A DNA stretch of 49,206 nucleotides from Campylobacterota bacterium (GCA_040752835.1 JBFMGG010000011.1:1-49206), one strand, 5' to 3'; shown: positions 6,668 through 15,897, counted from the stretch's first letter. Numbers and translations are program-made. The notes: generated from the letters alone by a model not told the origin.

Positions 6668-7996
6668 ATGGTAGAACGTTACGCCCGTGAAGAGATGAAA
6701 AGCAAATGGACGATGCAGGCCAAATACCAGGCATGGCTCGATGTCGAAAAAGCGGTAGTCAAGGCTTGGAACCGTTTGGGGCTGATCCCCGACGAAGATG
6801 CCGAAAAGATCGTCAAAAATGCCGGATTCAGTGTTGAGCGGATCGACGAGATCGAAGCGGTGACCAAACACGATCTGATCGCATTTACGACATCGGTTTC
6901 CGAAACGCTCGGCGATGAGAGCCGCTGGTTCCATTACGGGATGACCTCTTCGGATACGGTCGACACCGCCGTCGCATTGCAGATGAAAGATTCGCTTGCC
7001 CTGATTATCGAAGACGTCAAAATGGTGATGGAGTCGATTAAAAAACGGGCATTCGAACACAAGACGACTTTAATGGTCGGACGCAGCCACGGCATCCACG
7101 GTGAGCCCATCACGTTCGGTCTCGTTCTTGCGGTCTGGTATGACGAAATGGCCCGCCATCTCAAAAACCTCGAAGAGACGATGGAAGTGATCGCCGTCGG
7201 ACAGGTCTCGGGAGCCATGGGGAACTTTGCCCACGCTCCGCTCGAACTCGAAGAGTACGCGTGCGAGGAACTGGGACTCAAACCGGCACCCGCATCCAAC
7301 CAGGTGATCCAGCGCGACCGTTACGCCCGTCTGGCGACGTCACTGGCGCTTGTAGCCAGTTCGATTGAAAAATTTGCCGTGCAAGTTCGTCACTGGCAGC
7401 GTACCGAAGTGTACGAGTGCGAAGAGTTTTTCTCCAAAGGGCAGAAAGGCTCTTCCGCGATGCCCCACAAACGCAACCCGATCCTGACCGAAAACATTAC
7501 GGGGCTTGCGCGGATGATCCGTGCGTATGCCGTTCCGGCGATGGAGAACGTCGCCCTGTGGCACGAGCGCGACATTTCGCACAGTTCGACCGAGCGTTTC
7601 TGGCTCCCCGATGCGTTCATCACATCCGATTTCATGCTCCACCGTTTTAACGGCGTGATTGCCAATCTGGTCGTTTATCCCGAAAACATGATGAAAAACC
7701 TCAACCTCACCGGCGGGTTGGTTTTCTCTCAGCGGGTGCTGCTCGAACTTCCACTCAAAGGTGTGAGCCGCGAAGACGCCTACCGGATCGTTCAGCGCAA
7801 CGCGATGAAAGTATGGGAAGGGTTGCAGCAAGGTAAAAGCGCGATCAACGAGAAAGGGGAGAGCCTCTATCTGCAGTATCTCCTCGATGACGAAGAGCTG
7901 CGCCAGAGTTTGAGCGAAGAGGCGATCCGCGATTGTTTCGACTACGGTTATTACACCAAAAATGTCGACAAAATTTTCGCCCGGGTGTTCAAATAA
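6668..7996 (+). CDS. purB: Adenylosuccinate lyase
   Basis: The 442-residue enzyme of the fumarase/aspartase superfamily releases fumarate from SAICAR and from adenylosuccinate, so it acts twice on the way to AMP. The family signature GSSAMPHKRNP lies at 261-271 on the flexible loop with the catalytic serine, and the catalytic histidine is H141 in GRSHGIHGEP. The length is normal. The ATG at 6668 has AAGGAA upstream. The gene stands behind its own promoter and a structured leader. nrdA follows 88 bases later with a promoter of its own, so the two nucleotide genes are neighbours but probably not strictly co-transcribed. Confidence 0.96.
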   Translation: MVERYAREEMKSKWTMQAKYQAWLDVEKAVVKAWNRLGLIPDEDAEKIVKNAGFSVERIDEIEAVTKHDLIAFTTSVSETLGDESRWFHYGMTSSDTVDTAVALQMKDSLALIIEDVKMVMESIKKRAFEHKTTLMVGRSHGIHGEPITFGLVLAVWYDEMARHLKNLEETMEVIAVGQVSGAMGNFAHAPLELEEYACEELGLKPAPASNQVIQRDRYARLATSLALVASSIEKFAVQVRHWQRTEVYECEEFFSKGQKGSSAMPHKRNPILTENITGLARMIRAYAVPAMENVALWHERDISHSSTERFWLPDAFITSDFMLHRFNGVIANLVVYPENMMKNLNLTGGLVFSQRVLLELPLKGVSREDAYRIVQRNAMKVWEGLQQGKSAINEKGESLYLQYLLDDEELRQSLSEEAIRDCFDYGYYTKNVDKIFARVFK

Positions 7997-8049
7997 AGCA
8001 CAAAAAAAAACGTAGAATCGGTATAAGAAATTATAAAATTTAGAGTGAC

Positions 8050-8055
8050 TATAAT
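8050..8055 (+). promoter_or_regulatory. -10 box for nrdA
   Basis: TATAAT at 8050-8055 is preceded directly by TGAC and lies 30 bases before the nrdA ATG. No good -35 box is present. I saw no clear NrdR box pair in the gap. Confidence 0.5.
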
Positions 8056-8084
8056 ACAGCCACTTATGAGTCTGAGGGAGCAAG

Positions 8085-10451
8085 ATGCTAACGATTATTA
8101 AACGCAACGGCCGTCGCGAGCCGCTCGATATTACCAAAATTCAAAAATACACCTCCGCGGCCGTGAAAGGGCTGACGAACGTTTCGCAGAGCGAACTGGA
8201 AGTCGACGCGCAGATCCAGTTCCGTGACGGGATTACGAGCAACGAGATCCAGCAGACCCTGATCAAAACGGCCGTTGACAAGATCGATATCGATACGCCC
8301 AATTGGACGTTCGTCGCCGCACGTCTATTCTTGTACGACCTCTACCACCGCGTCAACGGTTTTACGGGATACGGAAGCCTCGAGAGCTATTTTGAGCGGG
8401 GAGAAGGCGAAGGGCGGATTTTGCTCGGCCTCAAAGAAAAATACGACCTGGCCGATCTGGACGCCTACATCGTTCCCGAACGGGACCTCGAATTCAATTA
8501 TCTCGGGATTAAAACGCTTTACGACCGCTACCTGATCAAAGACCGCAAGGGTGACCCGATCGAGCTTCCTCAGCACATGTTTATGGCAGTAGCGATGTTC
8601 CTGGCGCAAAATGAGCAAGACCGCCAGGGATGGGCGAAAAAATTCTACGACATGATTTCGAAATTCGAAGTAATGATGGCGACACCTACCCTCTCGAATG
8701 CGAGAACGACGCGTCACCAGCTCAGTTCGTGCTACATCGGCTCCTCTCCCGACAACATCGAAGGGATTTTTGACGCGTACAAAGAGATGGCCCTCCTCTC
8801 CAAATTCGGCGGCGGGATCGGTTGGGACTGGACGCAGGTGCGTGCGATGGGATCGTTTATCGACGGTCACAAAAACGCGGCAGGCGGTACGGTTCCTTTC
8901 CTCAAAATCACGAACGACATCGCGATTGCCGTCGATCAGCTCGGCACGCGCAAAGGGGCGATAGCGGTCTATCTCGAACCGTGGCATATGGACGTGAAAG
9001 ATTTCCTCGACGTCAAGAAAAACTCGGGTGAAGAACGTCGCCGCGCCCACGATCTCTTCCCCGCCCTGTGGATCAACGACATGTTCATGAAGCGGGTCGT
9101 CGAAGACGGGATCTGGACGATGTTCGATCCCTTCGACGTGAAAGAGCTGACCGAACTCCACGGCGCCGAATTCGAAAAACGCTATCTCGAACTCGAACAG
9201 GATCCCGCCGTCATCAAAGAGCATACCAAAGCCAAAGACCTGTGGAAAAAGATCCTCACGAGCTATTTCGAAACCGGAAGCCCCTTCTTGTGCTTCAAAG
9301 ACAGCGCCAACCGTGCCAATCCGAACGACCACTACGGGATCATCCGCAGTTCAAACCTCTGCACCGAGATTTTCCAGAACACGCAGCCCAACCATTACCT
9401 GGTGAAGCTCAAATTCGAAGATGGGACGTTCATCACGTTTGAAGAAGAGGAGATGGTGAAGGTCGACAGCGGAATCACGAAACCGGCGAAAAAAATCACC
9501 GCCCTCGATTCGCTGGACGGCAAAGCGATCTACATCGTCGAAAAGGAAAAAGTTGACGGTGCGACCGCGGTGTGCAACCTCGCCTCCGTCAACCTTTCGC
9601 GCGTCCACACAAAAGAGGACATCGACCGTATCGTTCCCGTAGCGATCCGTGCGCTGGACAATGTCATCGATCTGAACTTCTACCCGCTGGAGAAAGTCAA
9701 ACGGACCAACATGCGCAGCCGTGCGATCGGTCTTGGGGTCATGGGTGAAGCTCAGATGCTGGCCGAACAGAAGATCGTGTGGGGGTCTCAGGAACATTTT
9801 GACAAGATCGATGAAGTGATGGAAGCGGTCAGCTACAACGCGATCAAGGCATCCAGCGACCTCGCCGTCGAAAAAGGCTCCTATCCCGAGTTCGAAGGGT
9901 CTAAATGGAGCCGGGGAATTCTACCGATGGATCACGCATCGGCGGAAGTGCAGAACCTGATCGACCGCGGAGGCCTTTTTGCCCCCAACTACGAGTGGGA
10001 TGCATTGCGCGAAACGATCAAAAAACAGGGGATGCGCAACGGCTATTTGATGGCGATCGCGCCGACGTCGTCGATCTCGATCCTCACCGGAACCACCCAG
10101 ACGATCGAACCGATCTACAAACGCAAATGGTTCGAAGAGAACCTTTCGGGGCTTATCCCCGTCGTGGCCCCCAAACTCAACCCCGATACGTGGGGGTACT
10201 ACACCCCGGCGTACGATCTGGATCAGACGATCCTCGTCAAAGCGGCCGCCATCCGCCAGAAATGGATCGATCAGGGGCAAAGCCTCAATATCTTTATCAC
10301 CCTCGACAAGGCAAGCGGCAAGTACCTCAACGATATTTACATGCTTGCCTGGAAACTGGGGCTCAAATCGACTTACTACCTCCGTTCCCAGTCGCCCGAA
10401 GCGAAACAGGATACGGCGGACCGCTCAATGGAGTGTGAAGGGTGCCAGTAA
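8085..10451 (+). CDS. nrdA: Class Ia ribonucleoside-diphosphate reductase, alpha subunit
   Basis: The 788-residue catalytic subunit reduces NDPs to dNDPs using a radical delivered by NrdB. An ATP-cone (1-90) for allosteric control is followed by the barrel with redox cysteine C216 (QLSSC), the NLCTE active-site block (N424, C426, E428) and the partner cysteine C497. The C-terminal CEGC tail (C784, C787) relays electrons. Compared with E. coli NrdA, where the radical cysteine and partner cysteine are 23 residues apart (C439, C462), here they are 71 apart, so about 48 extra residues are inserted (roughly 436-490). A GAGGGAG site precedes the ATG. nrdB is not adjacent; it lies 4.3 kb away on the other strand. 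The last ten bases overlap the next gene. Confidence 0.96.
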   Translation: MLTIIKRNGRREPLDITKIQKYTSAAVKGLTNVSQSELEVDAQIQFRDGITSNEIQQTLIKTAVDKIDIDTPNWTFVAARLFLYDLYHRVNGFTGYGSLESYFERGEGEGRILLGLKEKYDLADLDAYIVPERDLEFNYLGIKTLYDRYLIKDRKGDPIELPQHMFMAVAMFLAQNEQDRQGWAKKFYDMISKFEVMMATPTLSNARTTRHQLSSCYIGSSPDNIEGIFDAYKEMALLSKFGGGIGWDWTQVRAMGSFIDGHKNAAGGTVPFLKITNDIAIAVDQLGTRKGAIAVYLEPWHMDVKDFLDVKKNSGEERRRAHDLFPALWINDMFMKRVVEDGIWTMFDPFDVKELTELHGAEFEKRYLELEQDPAVIKEHTKAKDLWKKILTSYFETGSPFLCFKDSANRANPNDHYGIIRSSNLCTEIFQNTQPNHYLVKLKFEDGTFITFEEEEMVKVDSGITKPAKKITALDSLDGKAIYIVEKEKVDGATAVCNLASVNLSRVHTKEDIDRIVPVAIRALDNVIDLNFYPLEKVKRTNMRSRAIGLGVMGEAQMLAEQKIVWGSQEHFDKIDEVMEAVSYNAIKASSDLAVEKGSYPEFEGSKWSRGILPMDHASAEVQNLIDRGGLFAPNYEWDALRETIKKQGMRNGYLMAIAPTSSISILTGTTQTIEPIYKRKWFEENLSGLIPVVAPKLNPDTWGYYTPAYDLDQTILVKAAAIRQKWIDQGQSLNIFITLDKASGKYLNDIYMLAWKLGLKSTYYLRSQSPEAKQDTADRSMECEGCQ

Positions 10452-10813
10452 AGCCCCTTAACGCCTCCTCCCTCTCTTTGTTACTGGAACGGATCGAATA
10501 CGCCCGCCACGGCGAGGTCCGCTCCATCACCCCATTCTCCCCTACTTCCATTGAAATCCGTTTCAGCGTTCAGGACAAAGCCCGAGGTTACGACTGGATC
10601 GACGTAGCGTTCCGGATCGACGGGGTCACCGACGCAAAGCTGGTCGGTGACAACCTCTTCCCCTCCCTCGATATGAGCGAGGGGATTACGGCCGAAATAA
10701 CGCCGCACACCGCCGCCTTGGCGATCGGGCGCTATGAGGGGCGGGCCGAGGAGGCTCCCCTTTACATCGCCGGATCGTCGATGGGTTACGAGGAACTCCC
10801 CTTTAGCGGGTAG
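10442..10813 (+). CDS. Hypothetical protein downstream of nrdA
   Basis: A 123-residue acidic soluble protein without recognised motifs. It has no signal peptide, membrane segment or conserved cysteines. It starts with GTG at 10442, inside the last codons of nrdA, and ends four bases before the next gene, so the three are probably one transcript. The body, with strand-like blocks such as SIEIRFSVQD and WIDVAFRIDG, looks like an alpha/beta protein. Nothing in it points to a role in nucleotide reduction beyond position. Confidence 0.7.
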   Translation: MPVKPLNASSLSLLLERIEYARHGEVRSITPFSPTSIEIRFSVQDKARGYDWIDVAFRIDGVTDAKLVGDNLFPSLDMSEGITAEITPHTAALAIGRYEGRAEEAPLYIAGSSMGYEELPFSG

Positions 10814-10817
10814 AGCG

Positions 10818-11435
10818 ATGAACAAGGCGGTATGGACCTCTCTTCTGGCCCTCGTACTGGGTGCCGGCACCCTCTGCGCGGCGGAGCCTTATTCGCTGCG
10901 GCTGGGATGGGGAAAGGCCGACAAAAACGATTTCGGCGAGATCCTCAGCGGCGAGGGGGAGTTCGATACCGCCAAAACGCACGTCCTGGGGATCGATGCG
11001 GGGTACCTGCTGGCCGAAAACCTGTGGGACAGACCGATCGACCTGTACCTCAAAGGGGCGCTCTACCGTTTCTACGAAAACGGCTATCAGAAGGATTTCT
11101 GGGAAGGGGTCCTTTACCTCAAAGCCTATTACAATCTGAACGGGTGGAACAACCGGATGCGCATCGGTGCGGGAGAGGGGTTCTCCTATTCCAACCGCGT
11201 GCCTACCGTCGAGCAGAACGAGGCGCTGCACAAAGGGAGCGCGACGTCGCGGTTTCTGAATTACCTCGACGTCAGCATCGATATCGACGTGGGGCGGATG
11301 GTCGGCGGCGAGAGATACAAGGATATCTATCTGGGATACGCCCTCAAACACCGCTCCGGTATTTTTGGACTTGTCAACAACGTCCGAAAAGGGGGGTCGA
11401 ATTACGATATGATCTACCTCGAAATGAGGTTTTAG
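10818..11435 (+). CDS. Outer-membrane beta-barrel protein, PagL-like
   Basis: The 205-residue protein starts with a clear signal peptide (1-22, cleavage after CAA) and ends in phenylalanine, as exported barrels do. The body alternates polar and aromatic residues (DLYLKGALYRFYENG, YLKAYYNL), typical of amphipathic strands. Near the end is KHRSG with H178 and S180, the spacing of the catalytic His-x-Ser pair of PagL lipid A 3-O-deacylases, but the rest of the PagL site is not obvious. It could be a lipid A deacylase or a barrel of unknown function. The ATG at 10818 follows the previous stop by four bases; a longer in-frame start at 10734 would destroy the signal peptide. It converges with the phosphatase gene, leaving three bases. 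Confidence 0.7.
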   Translation: MNKAVWTSLLALVLGAGTLCAAEPYSLRLGWGKADKNDFGEILSGEGEFDTAKTHVLGIDAGYLLAENLWDRPIDLYLKGALYRFYENGYQKDFWEGVLYLKAYYNLNGWNNRMRIGAGEGFSYSNRVPTVEQNEALHKGSATSRFLNYLDVSIDIDVGRMVGGERYKDIYLGYALKHRSGIFGLVNNVRKGGSNYDMIYLEMRF

Positions 11436-11438
11436 TCT

Positions 11439-11879
11439 TCAGAAGTGTTTGGCGAGGAGCTCCGAGACGCATTCGCGAATCATCGCATAGACGTTTTCGA
11501 ACCCCTCGAAGCCGTCAAAAAAATACGGATCCGGGACATCCGCCCCACCGTATCCGTAATCCCCGAGTTTCACGAGATTTTGGCATCCCATCGCTTTTAG
11601 ATCCCGGTAATTGCTCGCATCGAGCGCGACGATCAGGTCGAACGTTTTGAAATCGTGTTTTGTCACCTGACGGGCGCGGAGGCGGGAAATATCGACGCCG
11701 TTGTTGCGGGCGACGGTGACGGAATGTGCGCACGGCGCTTCGCCGACGTGCCAGCTTCCCGTCCCGGCCGAATCGACGGTGATCCCGTGACCCCCCTGCT
11801 CTATCAGCATGCGCGCGACCCCCTCGGCGATGGGAGAGCGGCAGATGTTCCCCAGACAGACAAATAAAATGGACTTCAC
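11439..11879 (-). CDS. Low-molecular-weight protein-tyrosine phosphatase
   Basis: The 146-residue enzyme has the P-loop CLGNICRS at the N-terminus (nucleophile C8, R14 of CX5R) and the general acid D117 in VPDPYF. Such phosphatases act on tyrosine phosphoproteins, often regulators of polysaccharide export, and some related proteins act as arsenate reductases; the DPYF loop favours the phosphatase. No cognate tyrosine kinase or capsule gene is nearby. It is the last gene of the nrdB-led minus-strand operon and overlaps the preceding gene by four bases. Confidence 0.92.
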   Translation of the reverse strand: MKSILFVCLGNICRSPIAEGVARMLIEQGGHGITVDSAGTGSWHVGEAPCAHSVTVARNNGVDISRLRARQVTKHDFKTFDLIVALDASNYRDLKAMGCQNLVKLGDYGYGGADVPDPYFFDGFEGFENVYAMIRECVSELLAKHF

Positions 11880-12814
11880 GATGATTTTTCCAGCAGGCAG
11901 ATAAAAAACCCGTCGACGGTATCGGTGGGGAGAATCCGCACGGCGTTTTGGATACGCTCGTCATACACCTCTTTCCCCCACCGTTCCAGAGGCTTTTGGA
12001 CGTTGTCGAAGGGTAACGTGAGGGGTATGGTCTTTAAATGCGCTCCATGGCGCTCTAAAAGGTGCTGAAGGGGGCTTTCGTTCTCTTCGGGGGAGAAGGA
12101 GCAGGTGCTGTAGAGGAGCTTCCCTCCGGGTTTGAGGGCATCGAAGGCCGAGAGGAGCAACCGGCGCTGGAGCTTGGAAGTCTCCTTGACCTTGTGGAGG
12201 CTCCAGAAAGCGGTCGATTTATCGTCAAACGTCTTGAACCGCGCTTCGGAGGAACATGGGGCATCGAGAAGAATGCGGTCGAACATTTCGGGGCATTTTT
12301 TCCCGACGCTGCGGCCGTCGGTCATGTAGGTGTGGGCATTGGTGACCCCCTGCTGCTTCAGGTTGTCGCAGAGTCGGAAGAACCGTTCGCGGGAGGGTTC
12401 GACAGCCGAGAGCCACCCCGTGTTTTGCATCATCCCCGCCAGCAGGAGCGTTTTGCCCCCGGGGGCGGCGGCGAGGTCAAGGACCGTCTCTTCGGGCTGC
12501 GGTGCGAGCAATACGGGGGCGATCATCGAGGAGAGGTTCTGGATGTAGAGGCGGCCGCCGTAAAAGGCCTCCGTTTGGGTCAGGCGCAGTTTGTCCTCGG
12601 GGGCAATGCGGTATACCCCCTCCAGCCATTCGACGCGCTCAAAGGCGATACCTGCTTGCGAGAGTTCCGCTTCGAGCTCGGCAGGGGTTGATTTGAGGGT
12701 GTTGACCCGAAACGTCACCTGTTTGGGGGCGTCGAAGGTTTTGAGGATCGCGGCGAACCGGTCACGTGGAACGATCTTTTCCAGCCGCTCTTTAAATGCT
12801 TCGGGGAGGCTCAT
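11876..12814 (-). CDS. RNA (cytosine-5-)-methyltransferase, NOL1/NOP2/Sun (RsmB/RsmF-like)
   Basis: The 312-residue enzyme has the SAM-binding block VLDLAAAPGGKT (111-122), the motif DAPCSS with catalytic cysteine C187, and STCSF with the second cysteine C238, as in m5C RNA methyltransferases that form a covalent cytosine adduct. It lacks the extra C-terminal domain of E. coli RsmF and the N-terminal NusB-like domain of RsmB, so the target (rRNA or tRNA) is open. The start is the ATG at 12814, which overlaps the previous stop as ATGA. A much longer frame begins at 13108 but its added residues are arginine-rich shadow sequence from the neighbouring gene. Confidence 0.9.
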   Translation of the reverse strand: MSLPEAFKERLEKIVPRDRFAAILKTFDAPKQVTFRVNTLKSTPAELEAELSQAGIAFERVEWLEGVYRIAPEDKLRLTQTEAFYGGRLYIQNLSSMIAPVLLAPQPEETVLDLAAAPGGKTLLLAGMMQNTGWLSAVEPSRERFFRLCDNLKQQGVTNAHTYMTDGRSVGKKCPEMFDRILLDAPCSSEARFKTFDDKSTAFWSLHKVKETSKLQRRLLLSAFDALKPGGKLLYSTCSFSPEENESPLQHLLERHGAHLKTIPLTLPFDNVQKPLERWGKEVYDERIQNAVRILPTDTVDGFFICLLEKSS

Positions 12815-13422
12815 GATTTTCGTACCGCCATCCGTACTACCGAGGCGATACCGACGTGCCCTCTTCCCTCGCTGAGGTCGGTGTCGCATTCGATCAGCTC
12901 CAGAATGTCGCAAGGGTGGTTTGCGAGGATGGAGCGCAGAGCATCGGCAGTGTAGAGGAGCGTTTCGTCTTTGGGCCCTCCCGTCGTACGGGGCATCTGA
13001 GCGATCGAGAAGAACTCTCCGGCAAAAAGACCGCCGCTTTTGAGAATGCCGAGCACTTTCGTGTAGACGTCGCTGCGGAGCGGTTCGGGAAGATGGAGGA
13101 ACGAGCACATTACGGCATCGTACGTTTCAGCCGGTTCCCATACCTCCAGATCGGTATGGATCAGTTCGAGAGTAAGGTTGGCGGATTTGGCCCGTTCGGC
13201 ACATTTGGCCAGCCCTACGTCGCTTGCGTCCAGCGCGGTGACGTTATGGCCGCGCTGCGCGGCGTAAATCGCATTGCGCCCTTCCCCTTCTCCCAGGAAA
13301 AGGATTTTGGCAGGTGCGGTGAAGGCGTCGATATGGGAAGCGACGTAGCGGTTGGGCTCAAGGCCGTAAAAGTACCCCTCCTTGGAAAACCGTTCGTTCC
13401 AGAATTCGCGCTGATCGTTCAT
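12811..13422 (-). CDS. Class I SAM-dependent methyltransferase, TehB-like
   Basis: The 203-residue protein opens with [18 protein letters not shown], a pattern seen in TehB- and thiopurine-methyltransferase-like proteins. The SAM motif I reads [11 protein letters not shown], with the usual cysteine replaced by glutamate, followed by [10 protein letters not shown]. It likely methylates a small molecule, possibly a chalcogen oxyanion or thiol, but the substrate cannot be read from sequence. It overlaps pcm upstream and the RNA methyltransferase downstream by four bases each, so the three methyltransferases are translated together. Confidence 0.82.
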   Translation of the reverse strand: MNDQREFWNERFSKEGYFYGLEPNRYVASHIDAFTAPAKILFLGEGEGRNAIYAAQRGHNVTALDASDVGLAKCAERAKSANLTLELIHTDLEVWEPAETYDAVMCSFLHLPEPLRSDVYTKVLGILKSGGLFAGEFFSIAQMPRTTGGPKDETLLYTADALRSILANHPCDILELIECDTDLSEGRGHVGIASVVRMAVRKS

Positions 13423-14066
13423 TTGCGCACCACCCCATCGAGTACGGGGACGAAATCGCAGATTTCGAGGGCGTCCTCGTGGATTTTACCCCCCTGCTTC
13501 GTAAAGCGGGTGATGACCTGTTCTCGTCCTTTTTCGACCGGGGCGATCAGGATTCCCCCCTCCCGGAGCTGGTCGAAGAGCTTTTGGGGGACCGTTTTGG
13601 CCGAAGCCGAAAATAAAATCCGATCATACGGGGCGTACTGCTCCCATCCGTTTTGCCCGTCGTCGGTACGGGTGTGGATGTTTCCCAGCTTCAGATGGCG
13701 GAACCGTTCTTTGGCTTCGAGCAGCAGCGATTCGATCCGCTCGATCGTAAAGACGCGGCGGAAGATTTTGGAGAGGACCGCCGCCTGATAGCCGCTGCCG
13801 CATCCGATTTCAAGGACACTGTCGCACCCTTCGGGACTGAGGTACTGCGTCATTTTGGCAACGGTGAGCGGCGAGGAGATGTATTGCTGCGCACCGATGG
13901 GCAGTGCATCGAGGCGGTAGGCATTGTGACGCATCGCCAGCGGGACGAACGCTTCGCGGTTGGTGTGGATGATCGCGTCGCGTACGACGGGGCGCAGAGG
14001 GAATTTTTTCGAAATTTCCTCGGCCATGCGCGTTGTTTTGATGGCGGTGATGCGGTCGATGTTCAT
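13419..14066 (-). CDS. pcm: Protein-L-isoaspartate O-methyltransferase
   Basis: The 215-residue enzyme methylates isoaspartyl residues that arise by protein ageing, allowing repair to aspartate. The diagnostic segments are [16 protein letters not shown] (substrate side), [14 protein letters not shown] (SAM site) and the C-terminal GGILIAPVE. Length is normal for bacterial Pcm. It overlaps the amidohydrolase before it and the methyltransferase after it by four bases (ATGA junctions), in an operon that starts with nrdB. Confidence 0.94.
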   Translation of the reverse strand: MNIDRITAIKTTRMAEEISKKFPLRPVVRDAIIHTNREAFVPLAMRHNAYRLDALPIGAQQYISSPLTVAKMTQYLSPEGCDSVLEIGCGSGYQAAVLSKIFRRVFTIERIESLLLEAKERFRHLKLGNIHTRTDDGQNGWEQYAPYDRILFSASAKTVPQKLFDQLREGGILIAPVEKGREQVITRFTKQGGKIHEDALEICDFVPVLDGVVRK

Positions 14067-14797
14067 GCTATTCCTACGTCGAGGTATCGGCGCATCGAAG
14101 CGACCGTACGGGCTTCATAGCGCGAAGCCAGCAGTTGGGAGCCGTTGTTGCGGATCTCTCCGCCAAAAGGGGTGATGATGCCGCTCATGCCGCTGGTATC
14201 TTCGTTGGCCGCGTCCGAAGCGACCACGTAGCACTGGTTCATCACGGCCAGCGCGTTGGTGAGGGTAAGGAAGTGTTCGCTGCGCAGTTTTCCCCACTGT
14301 GCGCACACGGCGATAAGATCGCACCCTTCGAGCCGTTGCCACAGGGTTTTGAAGCGGAGCTCGAAACAGATCAGGAGACCGATACGGATCCCCTCGAACT
14401 CGAAGGGGACGATGTCGCGGTCGTTTCCCGGGAGAAAATATTTCTCTTCGCCCCCGAGGGCAAACAGTTTGGCTTTGGCCTGCGTATGGACGATACGCCC
14501 CGCGTGGAGGGCGTAGGCGACGTTGAACATCCCCTTGTCGGTGCGGGTGATGGCGGTAAAGATCACAAGACGCTCTCCCGCGCATCCCAAGAGGGCATCG
14601 AGCGCCTGGACCGTAAAATCGGCCGCTTCGTCGAAACGGTCGTATGCGAAGCCGCTGAGGCACACTTCGGGGGCGACCACGATCGCGTCTTCGGGGGCTT
14701 GGGTAATGAGGGAGCGAAGCCGCTCAAGGTTGGTATCGAAATCGGGATCGGTCGGAAAGCAGAGCGAGACGACGCTGCGGGAATTAGAAGTCGTCAA
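14063..14797 (-). CDS. Carbon-nitrogen hydrolase (nitrilase superfamily)
   Basis: The 244-residue protein has the nitrilase triad: E44 (APEVCLSGF), K108 (KAKL ahead of EEKYFLPG) and C144 (LLICFELRF). Such enzymes hydrolyse amides; relatives include omega-amidases and Nit proteins that clear deaminated glutathione. The start is best placed at the TTG at 14795-14797, after an AGGAAG site that lies inside the end of nrdB. This gives a 14-base overlap with nrdB. The longer in-frame start at 14881 would add 28 residues of low-complexity shadow sequence. Being followed by pcm, it may belong with metabolite and protein repair, but that is inference. Confidence 0.85.
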   Translation of the reverse strand: MTTSNSRSVVSLCFPTDPDFDTNLERLRSLITQAPEDAIVVAPEVCLSGFAYDRFDEAADFTVQALDALLGCAGERLVIFTAITRTDKGMFNVAYALHAGRIVHTQAKAKLFALGGEEKYFLPGNDRDIVPFEFEGIRIGLLICFELRFKTLWQRLEGCDLIAVCAQWGKLRSEHFLTLTNALAVMNQCYVVASDAANEDTSGMSGIITPFGGEIRNNGSQLLASRYEARTVASMRRYLDVGIA

Positions 14798-15803
14798 AAC
14801 TGAGGCTTCCTTTGGAGTAGTTGGTGACCGTCCCTTCGAAGAAGTTGGTTTTCTGGTCGTTGAATTTGGAGAAGTCATCAACCCATTTGATCGGATGGGA
14901 GACGCCGTAGAGGGGCTTGAGTCCGACGGCGCTCAGGCGCTGGTCGGCGAGGTACTGGATGTACTGCTCGACGATCTCGTTGGTCAGACCGAGGATTTGC
15001 CCCTGCGTGATGTATTTCCCCCAGGCGGTTTCGAGTTCGACAGCCTTGCGGAACATGTCGTAGACCTCTTCGATCAGTTTTTCGGTGAAGAGGTCGCTCC
15101 GTTCGCGGCGCAGGGTGTTGATGATGTTCTGGAACAGCACCAGGTGCGTCACCTCGTCGCGCTGGATGAAGCGGATCATTTGTGCCGATCCCAGCATTTT
15201 TCCCGAACGGGCGAGGGTGTAGATGTAGGTGAATCCGCTGTAAAAGTAGATCCCTTCCAGGATCTGGTTCGCAAAACACGCTTTTAGAAAGGCGCTCTCG
15301 CTGGGATCGCTGGCGAGTTCTTCGTAACGGGCCGCGATGGAGTCGTTTTTGGTTTTGAGCATCATGTCCTTGCGCCACAGATCGTAGATCTCTTCGCTGT
15401 TCTGGCTGATCGAGTCGACCATGACGGCGTAGCTTTGGGAGTGGAGCGCCTCTTCGAAAGACTGGCGTACGAGGATGAGGTTGATTTCGGGGGCCGTCAC
15501 GTAGGGGTTGACGTTGTCGATGAGGTTGTTCGTTTGCAGCGAGTCCATGAAGATGAGCTGAGAGAGAGCTTTATCGTACGCCGTTTTTTCCATTTCGGTG
15601 AGGTATTTGTAGTCGACCGCATCGCGGGTCATGTCGACCTCTTTGGGGAACCACGTGTTGTTGAGCATCATCTCCCACAGGTTGTAGGCCCATTGGTACT
15701 TGATGTTGTTGAGCTCGAAAATCCCCGTCGGGTTCCCTCCGAAAATACGCCGGTCGTTGACGTGTTCGCTGGAAGTCGGGTTGTAGATTTTCTTGCGGTT
15801 CAT
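14784..15803 (-). CDS. nrdB: Class Ia ribonucleoside-diphosphate reductase, beta subunit
   Basis: The 339-residue radical-generating subunit has the diiron ligands D87, E118 and H121 (EEALHSQSY), a later glutamate in [13 protein letters not shown], and E/H in [10 protein letters not shown]. The radical tyrosine Y125 lies four residues after H121, as in E. coli (H118, Y122). The C-terminal acidic-aromatic tail (SLSFDDF) is the part that docks on NrdA. The start is the ATG at 15803, with GGGAG upstream; a longer frame from 15920 runs through the promoter gap. It is the first gene of a six-gene minus-strand operon, although its partner nrdA is on the other strand 4.3 kb away. Confidence 0.96.
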   Translation of the reverse strand: MNRKKIYNPTSSEHVNDRRIFGGNPTGIFELNNIKYQWAYNLWEMMLNNTWFPKEVDMTRDAVDYKYLTEMEKTAYDKALSQLIFMDSLQTNNLIDNVNPYVTAPEINLILVRQSFEEALHSQSYAVMVDSISQNSEEIYDLWRKDMMLKTKNDSIAARYEELASDPSESAFLKACFANQILEGIYFYSGFTYIYTLARSGKMLGSAQMIRFIQRDEVTHLVLFQNIINTLRRERSDLFTEKLIEEVYDMFRKAVELETAWGKYITQGQILGLTNEIVEQYIQYLADQRLSAVGLKPLYGVSHPIKWVDDFSKFNDQKTNFFEGTVTNYSKGSLSFDDF

Positions 15804-15897
15804 GGTTGCTCCCGTGATAAACGAATATAGGGATCGATTATCTCCTAAAAGAGTTTTAACTATGCTAAAATGAAAGGAAATATTAAAAGGGGAAACG
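15804..15897. promoter_or_regulatory. Divergent promoter region of nrdB and the DUF748 gene
   Basis: This 94-base gap must hold promoters for both directions. On the plus strand TATGCT at 15861-15866 or TAAAAT at 15866-15871 could be the -10 box of the DUF748 gene. On the minus strand a TATATT-like box lies about 25 bases before nrdB. Neither has a clear -35 box, and I saw no NrdR box. Confidence 0.35.

Noticed and set aside
8325-9332. 335-residue open frame opposite nrdA
   Set aside because: Antisense shadow caused by codon bias of nrdA; no ribosome site or motifs.
9390-9554. Intein or intein remnant in NrdA
   Set aside because: The extra segment is too short and lacks the Hint-domain blocks and splice-junction residues; a structural insertion is more likely.
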